Of a stretch of DNA of 64,000 bases, positions 46,792 to 55,518 are shown piece after piece. The notes beneath the pieces were generated by a model that was given only the letters and a program-made list of their open reading frames with translations, was not told where the DNA came from and did no database searches. The position numbers and the translations under genes were made by a program. The stretch is from Benthortus sp964440495 (lineage in GTDB: Archaea > Thermoproteota > Nitrososphaeria_A > Caldarchaeales > Wolframiiraptoraceae). Each line of letters opens with the position of its first letter. Position 1 is the stretch's first letter. The stretch covers positions 1-64,000 of the forward strand of contig CAYTSD010000001.1 of the NCBI GenBank assembly GCA_964440495.1. The letters are read 5' to 3'.

Positions 46792-47697
46792 ATGCAGTTT
46801 TTCCTCCCACTAATACTTGCAGCCACATTAACTCTCCTATTTAGCTGGAACAATGGCTCCCTATATCTAGGCGGTTTAACGGCTTCAGGAATCACCGTGT
46901 ATAGAAAGGCAGCCTTCCTAATCTCTATCGCGATGGTTCTCGGAGTTTTAGCTGAGGGATGGAAGATGAATCCAGGGAAACTCGCGGCTGGAAACTATTT
47001 CCCCGCGCTCGTAACGGCCCTAACAATATTCTTGGTCTCAAATGTTCTGAACGTTCCTACAAGTCTCTCAAACGTGGTTGTTGCATCTCTTGTAGGCTCC
47101 TCCCTCACTTTGAACCATGGTCTCAGCATCCTCTTCCTAGTGAAGGTTATTCTAGCATGGATTCTATCACCCTTCGCAGCCATGTTCCTATACCACCTAA
47201 TCTACACTCTCTCAAAATCAATTCTATCGAGGGTTGGACTTCTCACAATAGATTTGGTGAACCGTTTATCCGCCTATCTTGTCTCCTTCTATTCAGCATA
47301 CTCTCTCGCGGCAAATAATGTTGGCTTCCTACTCAACATGACTGGAGAAGCGGGAGTTTATTCGACCCTGATAATCTCTGCGGCGGCTTTTTCAGGAGTT
47401 TTCTTCCTTACACGTAGGTCGGCTTTTGTTATGGGTGAGAGACTCGTGGTTCTAAGTCCTCAGAGATTCTTCACAAGCCTGCTATCAGCCTCGATAATCC
47501 TCTGGATACTAACCCAGCTCGGCATCCCAGGCTCCTTCACTCAGACATTTCTGGGAGGTATGGTGGGCGCAGTCGCCTCGTCTCCGCTGGCTATGATAAA
47601 CTCTAGACTTGTGAAGAGATTCGTCATAGCATGGGTTGCCACGACGCTGGCAAGCGTTCCAGCTGGATACGGCCTTACACTGCTCCTAGGCGTTTAA
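46792..47697 (+). CDS. polytopic membrane protein, unknown family
   Basis: Protein of 301 residues with eight or nine membrane helices and almost no loops, beginning MQFFLPLILAATLTLLFSW. The 3' end overlaps the convergent NnrE gene by 23 bases. Segments such as LSNVVVASLVGSSL and GGMVGAVASSPLAMINSRLVKR with paired repeats resemble transporters, for example of the phosphate-permease (PiT) type, but the family cannot be assigned with confidence. GTG 46786, two codons earlier, is also possible. Confidence 0.5.
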   Translation: MQFFLPLILAATLTLLFSWNNGSLYLGGLTASGITVYRKAAFLISIAMVLGVLAEGWKMNPGKLAAGNYFPALVTALTIFLVSNVLNVPTSLSNVVVASLVGSSLTLNHGLSILFLVKVILAWILSPFAAMFLYHLIYTLSKSILSRVGLLTIDLVNRLSAYLVSFYSAYSLAANNVGFLLNMTGEAGVYSTLIISAAAFSGVFFLTRRSAFVMGERLVVLSPQRFFTSLLSASIILWILTQLGIPGSFTQTFLGGMVGAVASSPLAMINSRLVKRFVIAWVATTLASVPAGYGLTLLLGV

Positions 47698-48937
47698 GCT
47701 CCTCTTCAAGTCCCCTGACACCAGACTCTTCAAAGACTCCTGCAAGATAGCCTGACGCGGCGGCTGCATGGAAGGCTTCAACCTCACCTGCAAGGAATAC
47801 GAGCGTGGAGGCGATGAGGGCTTGCTTCCCTTTCTCGCTGAGCGGCCTATTCACCCAGCTAACCTTACATCCCCTTCCATCGGAAACGAGGTCGAGTTCT
47901 CCGAAAACGTAGAGGGTTTCCCCAGCCTCCTCCGCAGCCTTCTTCATCCACTTACATGTGTCATAGACCTTCTCCTCGAATCGGATTCCCAGCTCTTCAG
48001 CATCGCTTGAATCAAGCAGGGATAATGATGCATTCTTAGATAATCCTCTCGAAACAGTTGCAGCGGCATCCACGGAATCCCTAGAAGCTTTACCTATGTA
48101 AACTACTCCTCCACCGATTTCCCCTATATCCGAAGAGTATTCCGCTCCAAATATCTCAAGAATCTCGGAAAGCGTTCCAACATCCTCTAGAAGGACTATC
48201 TTCCTCAATGGTTTGGAGAGGTTTTTCAAGGCTCTCCTAGCGTCGCCTGGCCCCATAAGCATCTCTGCCTCAGGAGGTATCCCTATGGGCGCAACTATGA
48301 CTTCTCCACAGTAATCTCTCGCAGCCGGGATCCCTATCTTAGGTCTATGGAAGGTTACTGTAACGTTTGCTTCAACCGCTATGTCGTGGACATCTCCAGT
48401 ATCTGGGTCTACTCCTGAGGGGATGTCGACCGCCACTCTAACCCCGCGCGCCGAGTTTATCATGGTTATCGCGGTTCTCCAAGGCTCTCTAACGCTTCCC
48501 CTAATACCTGTCCCGAAGATTGCGTCGACTATGGCCTCGGCTTCCTCAACCTCTCCACGAAGTCTCTCAAGCTCTCCAACATCCCTAACATTCACCAATT
48601 TTATTGTCTCACGCATCCTCTTCACGGTGTTTAGATTTCTTCTAGCATGCTCTGTTCTAATCTTCTCCGGGCTACCTATCAGGATCACCGTGACTTCTGC
48701 GCCCATCGAGGCCATATGCCGTGCAGCCACCATCCCGTCTCCTCCGTTGTTTCCCGTTCCACAGAAGACTACTACCTTTCTGCCTGCGAGTCCTCCTAGC
48801 CATTCGTAGACCGCTCTTGCGACCGATGCTCCAGCATTCTCCATTAGGCTGCTTCTAGGGACGCCTAGCCACTCAGCGTTCTCGTCGACGACCCTCATCT
48901 CATCGGAGGATATTCCTCCCCAGCTCTCTATACTCAT
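47675..48937 (-). CDS. nnrE: NAD(P)H-hydrate epimerase with a degenerate NnrD-like C-terminal domain
   Basis: Protein of 420 residues. Residues 1-225 are a complete YjeF_N epimerase domain: ENAGASVARAV, CGTGNNGGDGMVAARHM near 59-75, VDAIFGTGIRG near 137 and VDIPSGVDPDTG near 169; it interconverts R and S forms of NAD(P)H hydrate. Residues 230-420 can be aligned by eye with NnrD (GELDLVSDG matches GRLDIISDG; the following WVNRP, and HAAAASGYLAGV, match VNRTGTP and RAAAAAAWINGR), but the TPHAGEF and GGTGDVL motifs are gone. The C-terminal part therefore looks like a non-catalytic remnant. An intact NnrD is encoded separately. Confidence 0.87.
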   Translation of the reverse strand: MSIESWGGISSDEMRVVDENAEWLGVPRSSLMENAGASVARAVYEWLGGLAGRKVVVFCGTGNNGGDGMVAARHMASMGAEVTVILIGSPEKIRTEHARRNLNTVKRMRETIKLVNVRDVGELERLRGEVEEAEAIVDAIFGTGIRGSVREPWRTAITMINSARGVRVAVDIPSGVDPDTGDVHDIAVEANVTVTFHRPKIGIPAARDYCGEVIVAPIGIPPEAEMLMGPGDARRALKNLSKPLRKIVLLEDVGTLSEILEIFGAEYSSDIGEIGGGVVYIGKASRDSVDAAATVSRGLSKNASLSLLDSSDAEELGIRFEEKVYDTCKWMKKAAEEAGETLYVFGELDLVSDGRGCKVSWVNRPLSEKGKQALIASTLVFLAGEVEAFHAAAASGYLAGVFEESGVRGLEEELKRLGAV

Positions 48938-48974
48938 GTCAAAGATAGAATTGTTTAGGGGATTGTTTAAACAT

Positions 48975-49604
48975 TTACAGGACTCCGAGATACTGGATTA
49001 CCTTGTCGCATGCCTCTTCCACCAAGTTTTTGGGGACACCCTTTACCCCGCATCCAACTATCAGCGCCCTCTTAGTGGAGGAGGTAATCTTTGTGCGATA
49101 GGAGTCCCTGTGGGGGAATATGTGGACAACGCCAAGGCCGTCGACCAGGACTATCTCGTTTGAGGAGAGCTTAGACCTCTTCCCCCTAATATCCATGAAT
49201 TCCTCACCTTCATGAGCGAATCTAAGGGTTAATGTTCCTGAGATTTTGTCTAGGTCGTAGATTCCTATGGGGATGAGTGTCTCCGCTGAGGCGAGGTTGC
49301 CTGCGTCGACGAGGTTGTTTATCGCAGGTATCCCTGAGCCTGAGAGTATCCTCCTAGCCAACGCCTCACCCGCAGGCCTCTGCTTCGTCGGGTCTATCCC
49401 TATCCTCCAGTAGAAGTCTCGGAACGCTCTCGCAACAGGCTCATCCTTCAAAGTCTCAAGCCTGTAAGGCATCCTCTCCCTAAGCTTCTCCAACTCCTCG
49501 GCGAGGTTCCTCGAAGCCCTGACCTCGACCTCTATCTCCCTCGTCGAGAGATAAATCTCTGGAAACCTCTTCAATAAACTCTCATCTATCACTATCGTCG
49601 TCAA
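48975..49604 (-). CDS. B3/B4 tRNA-binding-domain protein
   Basis: Stand-alone B3/B4 domain of 209 residues, related to the editing domain of phenylalanyl-tRNA synthetase beta (COG3382 type). RDFYWRIGIDPTKQRPAGEAL near 68-88 and INNLVDAGNLASAETLIPIGIYD near 95-120 are the conserved core. Such free domains are thought to act on misacylated tRNA or in related binding; direct evidence is limited. It lies in a minus-strand run with NnrE downstream and a membrane protein upstream. Confidence 0.83.
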   Translation of the reverse strand: MTTIVIDESLLKRFPEIYLSTREIEVEVRASRNLAEELEKLRERMPYRLETLKDEPVARAFRDFYWRIGIDPTKQRPAGEALARRILSGSGIPAINNLVDAGNLASAETLIPIGIYDLDKISGTLTLRFAHEGEEFMDIRGKRSKLSSNEIVLVDGLGVVHIFPHRDSYRTKITSSTKRALIVGCGVKGVPKNLVEEACDKVIQYLGVL

Positions 49605-49625
49605 GGCCTTTCACGTCTTCTGGTT

Positions 49626-50309
49626 CTAGTAGGTTGGTGGAGGCGGAGGCGGATATTGAGGTGCTCCCTGATACTGTGGAGGCTGATACGCCTCCTCTGA
49701 AGGTATCGAGAAGAAGGCTATCGCCGAGAATATCGATGCAAGGATTCCGAATATCACAGCTATGAGTAGAGGCCACAACGCCGTCATCAGCATTCCGAAG
49801 ATGTTTGGACCCGGAGCCCCATACGCAGGCGCGCTGAGTAGTCCCGGAGCTATGGCGAACACAGCTATCGTCGCTATTACCGCGATGATTACCGCAATTA
49901 TCCTCATCCATGCGCCCCACTTGAACCACTTTATGTAGAAGATTCCAGCGGCTCTGAAATGTGAGACGAGTTCAAGTATGAACGTTATCAGAGCTATTAT
50001 AGCTATCACCGCGACAACGGCTATAATGAGACCTGCGAATGCGAAGAGACCTGTTAACGCTCTCGGCGGCGGGGCTGCCGCTCCTCCCAGAATCCCCGGC
50101 ATACTCATTGGAACTAGTAGAGCGAGAGCTCCTGAAACAATCATGCTTAGTATCAGTAGGATTCCGGTTGCCTTGAATATTCCCTGCCTTGTGTCGCTGC
50201 CCATCATTATCCACGCTATGGCCGCCAAGATCGCTCCAATAAAGTTCGCATAAGGTATGAGCATGAGGATGTAGCCTATTCCTCCAAGCCACTTATACGT
50301 TCTGCCCAT
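49626..50309 (-). CDS. DUF996-like membrane protein with proline-rich tail
   Basis: Protein of 227 residues with five or six membrane helices, starting KWLGGIGYILMLIPYANFIGAILAAIAW, as in DUF996-type archaeal membrane proteins. The C-terminal 25 residues are a Pro/Tyr/Gln-rich tail (YQPPQYQGAPQYPPPPP) that should lie in the cytoplasm and could serve as a binding tail. Function unknown. Together with its neighbours it forms a closely spaced minus-strand series. Confidence 0.6.
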   Translation of the reverse strand: MGRTYKWLGGIGYILMLIPYANFIGAILAAIAWIMMGSDTRQGIFKATGILLILSMIVSGALALLVPMSMPGILGGAAAPPPRALTGLFAFAGLIIAVVAVIAIIALITFILELVSHFRAAGIFYIKWFKWGAWMRIIAVIIAVIATIAVFAIAPGLLSAPAYGAPGPNIFGMLMTALWPLLIAVIFGILASIFSAIAFFSIPSEEAYQPPQYQGAPQYPPPPPPTY

Positions 50310-50357
50310 ATCATTTTTTCAGAACCTACTCAGATATAAGGTTTGGATGACTCTCGT

Positions 50358-51011
50358 CTATTTCTTATCCTTTTTCACAAAACTGTTTATCATCCCCTCT
50401 AAAGCTCCTCTGAAACCCCTCTTCTCAGCTAATCTTACAACATCCTCCCAATCTATCTTAAGAAGTATTATTGTTATTAATATCATGGCTATGAGGGCTG
50501 CCGCCACAGCTATCGGGTCTCCGCCCTCACCTAGAAATAGTTTCGCTATGTTGAAGTAGGCTTTCCCACCGTAGGCAACTATCCATGAGAGCACAATCTT
50601 TCCAAGGGCATTCGCTATCATGAATTTCGTTAAACTAAATTTCGTTAACCCTATTGGAACATAGATTACATCGTCTGGAAGTGGTGTCAGGGCGAAGAGG
50701 AAGATGGCCAGCATACCATATTTCCCTACAAGTCTTCCAAGCACGCTCATCTTCTCTCTATCTCTCTCCGGTAGAAGTTTTCTCCCAACTCTTCCAAGCA
50801 CGTAGGAGGTTATCTTACCAACTGCTCCGCCGACTCCGGCAGCGACTCCGAGTAAGAGTGGGTCGAGGCGGTCTGCCATGAGGACTACGGGTATCAGGTA
50901 GGGGACTGGCAAGAAGGGGACGATGCTTCCGAGAACGGAGATTAGGAAGGCTCCGAGATAGCCATAGGCTTGAAGAGCGTTGAAGAGGTTTTGGTAGAAG
51001 TTGTCAGACAT
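50358..51011 (-). CDS. SNARE-associated/DedA (VTT-domain) family membrane protein
   Basis: Protein of 217 residues with five or six membrane segments. AYGYLGAFLISVLGSIVPFLPVPYLIPV and FALTPLPDDVIYVPIGLTKFSLTKFMIANALGKI are the two halves of the VTT/DedA fold (COG1238 type), with the charged PLPDDV loop. DedA proteins flip undecaprenyl phosphate or phospholipids; for archaeal members the substrate is unknown. Confidence 0.82.
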   Translation of the reverse strand: MSDNFYQNLFNALQAYGYLGAFLISVLGSIVPFLPVPYLIPVVLMADRLDPLLLGVAAGVGGAVGKITSYVLGRVGRKLLPERDREKMSVLGRLVGKYGMLAIFLFALTPLPDDVIYVPIGLTKFSLTKFMIANALGKIVLSWIVAYGGKAYFNIAKLFLGEGGDPIAVAAALIAMILITIILLKIDWEDVVRLAEKRGFRGALEGMINSFVKKDKK

Positions 51012-51042
51012 TCCAAGCAGCCCCCTAACTACTAGGATTAAG

Positions 51043-51495
51043 CTATTGTGGTGGGCTGGCGAGTCTCCGGGTCTCTCTCAAGACCTCTTCCCCGAATCCA
51101 TGCTGTCTAAGCCCTCTAAGCATGGCGCTCAGATACTCTCTCGAAGGCTTAATCCATCTTCCACGGGGATTCACCGCCACGTGGGTGAAGGCTTTCAACC
51201 TACCTAACCCCTCAGCATTTACCTCGACTCTTCTCCTAGCCGAGGATGAGGGGACGCCCTCCAACCTATCCAGAGTCTTCAACTGTTCCTGAGTGATTTC
51301 GTAGACGACGCCATACACCTTACCTCCCTCCACCTCTCTTAGATTCGCTACGCCGCCTCTCCAGCTAGCTGAATATGAGTCGAAGACGAGTCTGAACCCG
51401 TTTAGCTCAGCTCTCCTAGCATCACCCCACTCACCCACACTCCTCTTCAACAGGTTCTTATCAAGGGTCCAGCCGTAGGCAAAATACCAGACCAC
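51043..51495 (-). CDS. gamma-glutamylcyclotransferase-like protein
   Basis: AIG2/GGCT-fold protein of 150 residues. WYFAYGWTLDKNLLKRSV at the start is the substrate-binding loop (most members have YGSN in place of YGWT), and VYGVVYEITQEQLKTLDRLEG near 72-92 has the catalytic glutamate. It may act on gamma-glutamyl amines or peptides. GTG 51495 is chosen because the TATA box at 51536-51544 would otherwise lie inside or on the gene; an earlier in-frame GTG at 51534 is unlikely. Confidence 0.78.
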   Translation of the reverse strand: MVWYFAYGWTLDKNLLKRSVGEWGDARRAELNGFRLVFDSYSASWRGGVANLREVEGGKVYGVVYEITQEQLKTLDRLEGVPSSSARRRVEVNAEGLGRLKAFTHVAVNPRGRWIKPSREYLSAMLRGLRQHGFGEEVLRETRRLASPPQ

Positions 51496-51535
51496 CCTCC
51501 CAACTCTCCCTCCACTTTCACACACCCCTCCCACA

Positions 51536-51544
51536 CTATATAAC
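51536..51544. promoter_or_regulatory. shared bidirectional TATA element
   Basis: CTATATAAC, nearly palindromic (TATATA core), lies 29 bases before the radical SAM gene start (51569, plus strand) and about 45 bases before the cyclotransferase start (51495, minus strand). No other TATA-like sequence is seen in the 73-base gap, so one element may serve both directions. Confidence 0.5.
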
Positions 51545-51568
51545 TACCTTTCCAAGACCTTGGGTTAG

Positions 51569-52477
51569 ATGTATAGGTGGTGGAGCGGGAGGCAGAGGAT
51601 TCTCCTAAGAGACTGTAAGACAGCTATCCACGAGTTCACCTACAATGGCTACAGAGGGTTCACGGCGAATCCCTACAACGGCTGCGGCCACCGCTGCGTC
51701 TACTGCTACGCAACCTTCGAATGGTTCCCCGAATTCTACGACATACTCCAAGTGAAGATGAACTTCCCAGCTATAGTTTCTAGACAGCTTCATGAAGAGC
51801 TTCCAGATAGACCCGTCTTCCTCTCCTCGGCCACAGACCCCTATCAACCACTTGAAGGAAAGTTTAGACTGACCCGTAGAACCGTTGAGATTCTCCAGAA
51901 ACATGGGGTGCCCTATTATATTTTCACGAAATCAGCCACGGTTCTCAGAGACCTTGAACTCCACTCCAGCTACAGGGACAGATGCATGATAAGCTGGTCG
52001 CTTACAACGGTTAACAGCAAGGTTAAGAGGCTTATCGAGCCCTTCTCCTCGACGCCGACAGCTGTTCTCAGAGCGATGAAAGAGTTCTCAGAGTCAGGGG
52101 TCACGGTCGGCGCAAACATCGACCCAATAATCCCTGGAGTAACAGACCTAGAGGGATGGGTTGAGGAGGTCGTCGACGCCGTTGCGGAGAGCGGAGGCAG
52201 CTTCGTCTCGGTCGGAGCCCTAAGGCTTCGGGAAGATATCTGGGAAAGGCTGCGCAGCTTCCTTCTAAGCGCAGGAATGGGGGATGTGGCCAAACATCTA
52301 CAGCATCTCTACCGCTTCTCAGGGAGATATGGGGATGCTCCAGCCTGGTATCTCAGAGAGCTTGAGGAGAGGGTGAAAGCAAGGGCAAAACGTCTAGGTC
52401 TCTTCTACGGAATCCCCCTACCTGAGCCGAAGCCGAGACCGATTAAAGTCATGAAACAATTACTGCTTATATCCTGA
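51569..52477 (+). CDS. radical SAM protein (COG1533, SplB-like)
   Basis: Protein of 302 residues with the CX3CX2C motif in NGCGHRCVYCYATFEWFPEF near 38-58 followed by SSATDPYQPLEGKFRLTR near 89, typical of the SPL-related COG1533 radical SAM proteins found in archaea. Substrate unknown. It is leaderless, divergent from the cyclotransferase, and ends just before the BMP transporter operon, to which it need not belong. Confidence 0.85.
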   Translation: MYRWWSGRQRILLRDCKTAIHEFTYNGYRGFTANPYNGCGHRCVYCYATFEWFPEFYDILQVKMNFPAIVSRQLHEELPDRPVFLSSATDPYQPLEGKFRLTRRTVEILQKHGVPYYIFTKSATVLRDLELHSSYRDRCMISWSLTTVNSKVKRLIEPFSSTPTAVLRAMKEFSESGVTVGANIDPIIPGVTDLEGWVEEVVDAVAESGGSFVSVGALRLREDIWERLRSFLLSAGMGDVAKHLQHLYRFSGRYGDAPAWYLRELEERVKARAKRLGLFYGIPLPEPKPRPIKVMKQLLLIS

Positions 52478-52483
52478 CTGGGA

Positions 52484-52493
52484 AAAAGTTTTA
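52484..52493 (+). promoter_or_regulatory. TATA box of the BMP transporter operon
   Basis: AAAGTTTTAT about 30 bases before ATG 52520, just after the radical SAM stop. It favours ATG 52520 over ATG 52493. Confidence 0.4.
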
Positions 52494-52519
52494 TGAATCC
52501 TGTCTGCGACACTTACAAT

Positions 52520-53899
52520 ATGAGAGAAGAAGAGGGGAATCTCTCGAAAAAGAAGCTAACTAGAAGAGAGTTTCTAGCCGTATCAAAGTCCGCCGCAATA
52601 GGAGGAGTAATCGCAGCAGGAGTAATCGGAGGGGTAGCAGGCTATCTTGCGGGAAGCGGAGCGGCTCCGGCGAAGACCGTCACGGAAACCGTAACCCAGA
52701 CCACCACCAAGGAAGTTGGAGCCGCTACAACAGTTACAGGGACAAAGGAGGTAACGAAGACCGTTACTGCCGGAGCCAAGCCCCTGAAGGTTGGATACAT
52801 CTATGTTGGTCCTGTAGGTGACTTCGGCTGGACCTACGCCCATGACAGGGGTAGGAAGTGGGCTGACGAGAAGTTTGGAAACGTTGAGAGCTCTTACATC
52901 GAGTCTGTTCCAGAGGCTGAGGCGGCTGGAGCTATAGAGAGCCTGATAACTCAGGGCGCAGACCTCGTGATAACTACGAGCTTCGGCTACATGGACGCAA
53001 CCGCGGAGGTCGCTGAAAAGTATCCTGACAAATACTTTGTCCACATCTCGGGCTATAGGAGTGGAGCGGCGGGAAACGCTCCCATGAACATGAGCGCAGC
53101 ATTCGCAGAGTTCTATCAATTGTATTATCTCAATGGCCTCGCAGCCGGAGCCGTAACGGAGACAGGGGTAGTTGGATATGTTGCAGCTCACCCGATACCC
53201 GAGGTAGTTAGACACATTAACGCGTTCGTCTTGGGCGCAAACTACGCATACAAGAAGAGGACTGGAAAGAACATTAAAGCCTATGTTGACTGGCTCTTCT
53301 CATGGTTCGACCCGGGGAAGACTAGAACCGCCGCCACAGCCCTTGTGGAGGAGAAGAACGCCGACGTCCTAGCCTTCACCGAGGACTCGCCTACAACGCT
53401 TCAGGTCGCCGAAGAGTATCAGAAGAAGGGTAGGAAGGTTTGGAGCTTCAGCCACTACAGCGACATGACACAATATGGACCAACAGCCCACCTGACAGGC
53501 CAGGTAGTAAATTGGGGGCCACTCTACCTAGACTTCTACCGCATGGTTGCGACAGGGACTTGGCAGTCGGTTGACATCTGGGCGAGGATAGGCGACTACA
53601 TGCCTTGGAGGTGGAGGAGGAAGCCTGAAGAGAGCACGGCTGGACAGCCTGAGGGAGCTGTTTATCTCGCCCCAATAAACCCAGCGATTCCAAGCGAGTG
53701 GCAGACCGAGATAAAGGAGCGTTATGAGGAGATGAAGGAGCTTCTCTTCGAGCCATTCTCACCCGAAGGAAACCTAGGTGAGCCGATAAGAGACCAGGAT
53801 GGAACCGTGAGGATAGGCGCTGGAGAACGTGCCGACCACGACATGCTCTGGTCGATGGACTGGTTCGTAGAATATATTGAGAGCAAGCTTCCAAGGTAA
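52520..53899 (+). CDS. BMP-family (nucleoside-type) ABC transporter substrate-binding lipoprotein/Tat protein
   Basis: Protein of 459 residues. Residues 14-19 are TRREFL followed by a hydrophobic stretch (AAIGGVIAAGVIGGVAGYLAGS), a twin-arginine-type signal; a Thr/Lys-rich linker (45-80) then leads to the binding domain. LKVGYIYVGPVGDFGWTYAHDRGRKWA near 85-110 and ADLVITTSFGYMDATAEVAEKYPDKYFVHISG near 145-175 are the hallmarks of BMP/PnrA proteins, which bind purine nucleosides or related compounds outside the cell. NAPMNMSAAFAEFYQLYYLNGLAAGAVTE and a C-terminal WSMDWFVEYIES complete the family core. First gene of the import operon. Confidence 0.87.
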   Translation: MREEEGNLSKKKLTRREFLAVSKSAAIGGVIAAGVIGGVAGYLAGSGAAPAKTVTETVTQTTTKEVGAATTVTGTKEVTKTVTAGAKPLKVGYIYVGPVGDFGWTYAHDRGRKWADEKFGNVESSYIESVPEAEAAGAIESLITQGADLVITTSFGYMDATAEVAEKYPDKYFVHISGYRSGAAGNAPMNMSAAFAEFYQLYYLNGLAAGAVTETGVVGYVAAHPIPEVVRHINAFVLGANYAYKKRTGKNIKAYVDWLFSWFDPGKTRTAATALVEEKNADVLAFTEDSPTTLQVAEEYQKKGRKVWSFSHYSDMTQYGPTAHLTGQVVNWGPLYLDFYRMVATGTWQSVDIWARIGDYMPWRWRRKPEESTAGQPEGAVYLAPINPAIPSEWQTEIKERYEEMKELLFEPFSPEGNLGEPIRDQDGTVRIGAGERADHDMLWSMDWFVEYIESKLPR

Positions 53900-53919
53900 A
53901 TCTACCCCCTACCCCTATC

Positions 53920-53925
53920 TTTTTT
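53920..53925 (+). terminator. T-run possible terminator or processing site after the binding protein
   Basis: Six T residues 20 bases after the substrate-binding protein stop and about 45 bases before the ATPase gene. Archaeal terminators are T-runs, so part of the transcripts may end here, giving more binding protein than transporter. It could also serve as a weak TATA element. Confidence 0.3.
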
Positions 53926-53968
53926 ATCCTCCCCAGGCTTCAGTATCCCTTGGTCAGGCAGGTGGAGA

Positions 53969-55504
53969 ATGAGCGAACCCCTCCTCGTCATGATGAAGGG
54001 AATAGTGAAAAGGTTTCCAGGCGTGGTTGCAAATGATCATGTAGACTTCGAGCTTAGGCAGGGAGAGGTTCACGCCCTACTCGGAGAAAACGGTGCAGGA
54101 AAAACAACTCTAATGAATATACTTTACGGCCTCTACAAGCCGGATGAGGGAGAAATCTACGTAAAAGGAAGAAGAGTTGAGATAAAGTCGCCTAAAGAAG
54201 CAATCAAGCTCGGGATAGGGATGGTTCACCAAAACTTTAGACTCATCCCAACGCACACGGTTCTAGAAAACATTGTATTAGGGCTAAAGGAGGCAGGCTT
54301 CATAATAAGGTACAAGAATCTTGAGGAGGAGATTAAGAGGCTTTCAGAATCCTATGGATGGAAGATTGACCCGAGGGCTAAGGTTTGGCAGCTTTCCGCA
54401 GGTGAGAAACAGCAGGTTGAGATACTTAAGACTCTTTACAGGAGGGCCGATATACTGATTCTAGACGAGCCTACATCTGTTCTCGCTCCACAGGAGACGC
54501 GCGCCCTCTTCAACGCGATTAGACGCATGGCGTCCGAGGGGAAGGGCGTAATCTTCATCACCCACAAGCTCGATGAAGCCATGCAGGTTAGCGATAGGGT
54601 TACAGTGATGCGTAAAGGAAGGGTCGTCATAACAAAGAATACCTCTGAAACCAATCCAACGGAGCTGGCGAACTACATGGTTGGGAGGCCTGTGATTTTC
54701 GCGGTCGAGAAGAAGCCCCTCCCACCTGGGAAAGAGGTAGCCATCCTACGTAACGTCCACGCTTTAAGCGATAAAGGAGTACCCGCACTAAACGGCGTGA
54801 ATCTGGTGATCAGGAGGAATGAGATTCTAGGGTTGGCGGGAGTCACTGGAAACGGTCAGATAGAGCTGGTTGAGGTGATCACTGGTTTAAGGAAGGTTAC
54901 CAAGGGTAAGGTGATAATTGATGGGGTTGATGTGACGAATAGAAGCCCGAGGGAGATAATGGAGCTCGGCGTAGCCTATATTCCGCCTGAGAATCTTAGA
55001 TGGGGGCTTGTGGCAAGCCTTCCAGTGGTCGACAACCTCTTCCTAAAGGCTTACAGGTATCCACCATACTCTAACAAGATTACTATTGACTGGAAGCGTG
55101 TCTATGGTAAGGCTCGTGAGCTTATAGAGGAGTTCGGGGTCGTCACCCCAAGCCCCTTCATAAGAGCTAGGGCGCTCTCAGGCGGGAATCTTCAGAGACT
55201 CGTGTTAGCTAGGGAGCTTTCAGGCCTCATAGGCGGGGGAGTTCCCAAGCTCATAGTGGCGGCTTATCCCACCAAGGGGCTTGACGTCGGGGCAACGGAG
55301 TTCGTTCACAAGACTCTTCTAAAATACCGGGAGAAGGGTTCAGGGATACTTCTAGTCTCCGAAGACTTGGAGGAGATTCTAAGAATAAGCGACAGGGTGG
55401 CCGTAATCTTCAACGGTAGAATAGTTGGAGAATTCAAGGCGGAGGAAGCAGATATAGAGAGGATAGGGCTTCTAATGGCTGGCGCAGAGGCTCAGGCAGC
55501 GTAA
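53969..55504 (+). CDS. ABC transporter ATPase with two ATP-binding domains (sugar/nucleoside type)
   Basis: Protein of 511 residues with tandem ABC domains. Domain 1: Walker A GENGAGKTTLMNILYG near 38, signature LSAGEKQQVEILKTL near 145, Walker B ILILDEPTSVL near 168. Domain 2: Walker A-like GVTGNGQIELVEVI near 290, signature ALSGGNLQRLVLAREL near 405, and PTKGLDVGA near 428. The degenerate second site and PTxGLD box are those of the ribose/nucleoside transporters. It powers uptake with the two permeases that follow. Confidence 0.92.
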   Translation: MSEPLLVMMKGIVKRFPGVVANDHVDFELRQGEVHALLGENGAGKTTLMNILYGLYKPDEGEIYVKGRRVEIKSPKEAIKLGIGMVHQNFRLIPTHTVLENIVLGLKEAGFIIRYKNLEEEIKRLSESYGWKIDPRAKVWQLSAGEKQQVEILKTLYRRADILILDEPTSVLAPQETRALFNAIRRMASEGKGVIFITHKLDEAMQVSDRVTVMRKGRVVITKNTSETNPTELANYMVGRPVIFAVEKKPLPPGKEVAILRNVHALSDKGVPALNGVNLVIRRNEILGLAGVTGNGQIELVEVITGLRKVTKGKVIIDGVDVTNRSPREIMELGVAYIPPENLRWGLVASLPVVDNLFLKAYRYPPYSNKITIDWKRVYGKARELIEEFGVVTPSPFIRARALSGGNLQRLVLARELSGLIGGGVPKLIVAAYPTKGLDVGATEFVHKTLLKYREKGSGILLVSEDLEEILRISDRVAVIFNGRIVGEFKAEEADIERIGLLMAGAEAQAA

Positions 55505-55518
55505 AAGGAGGTGGGAGG

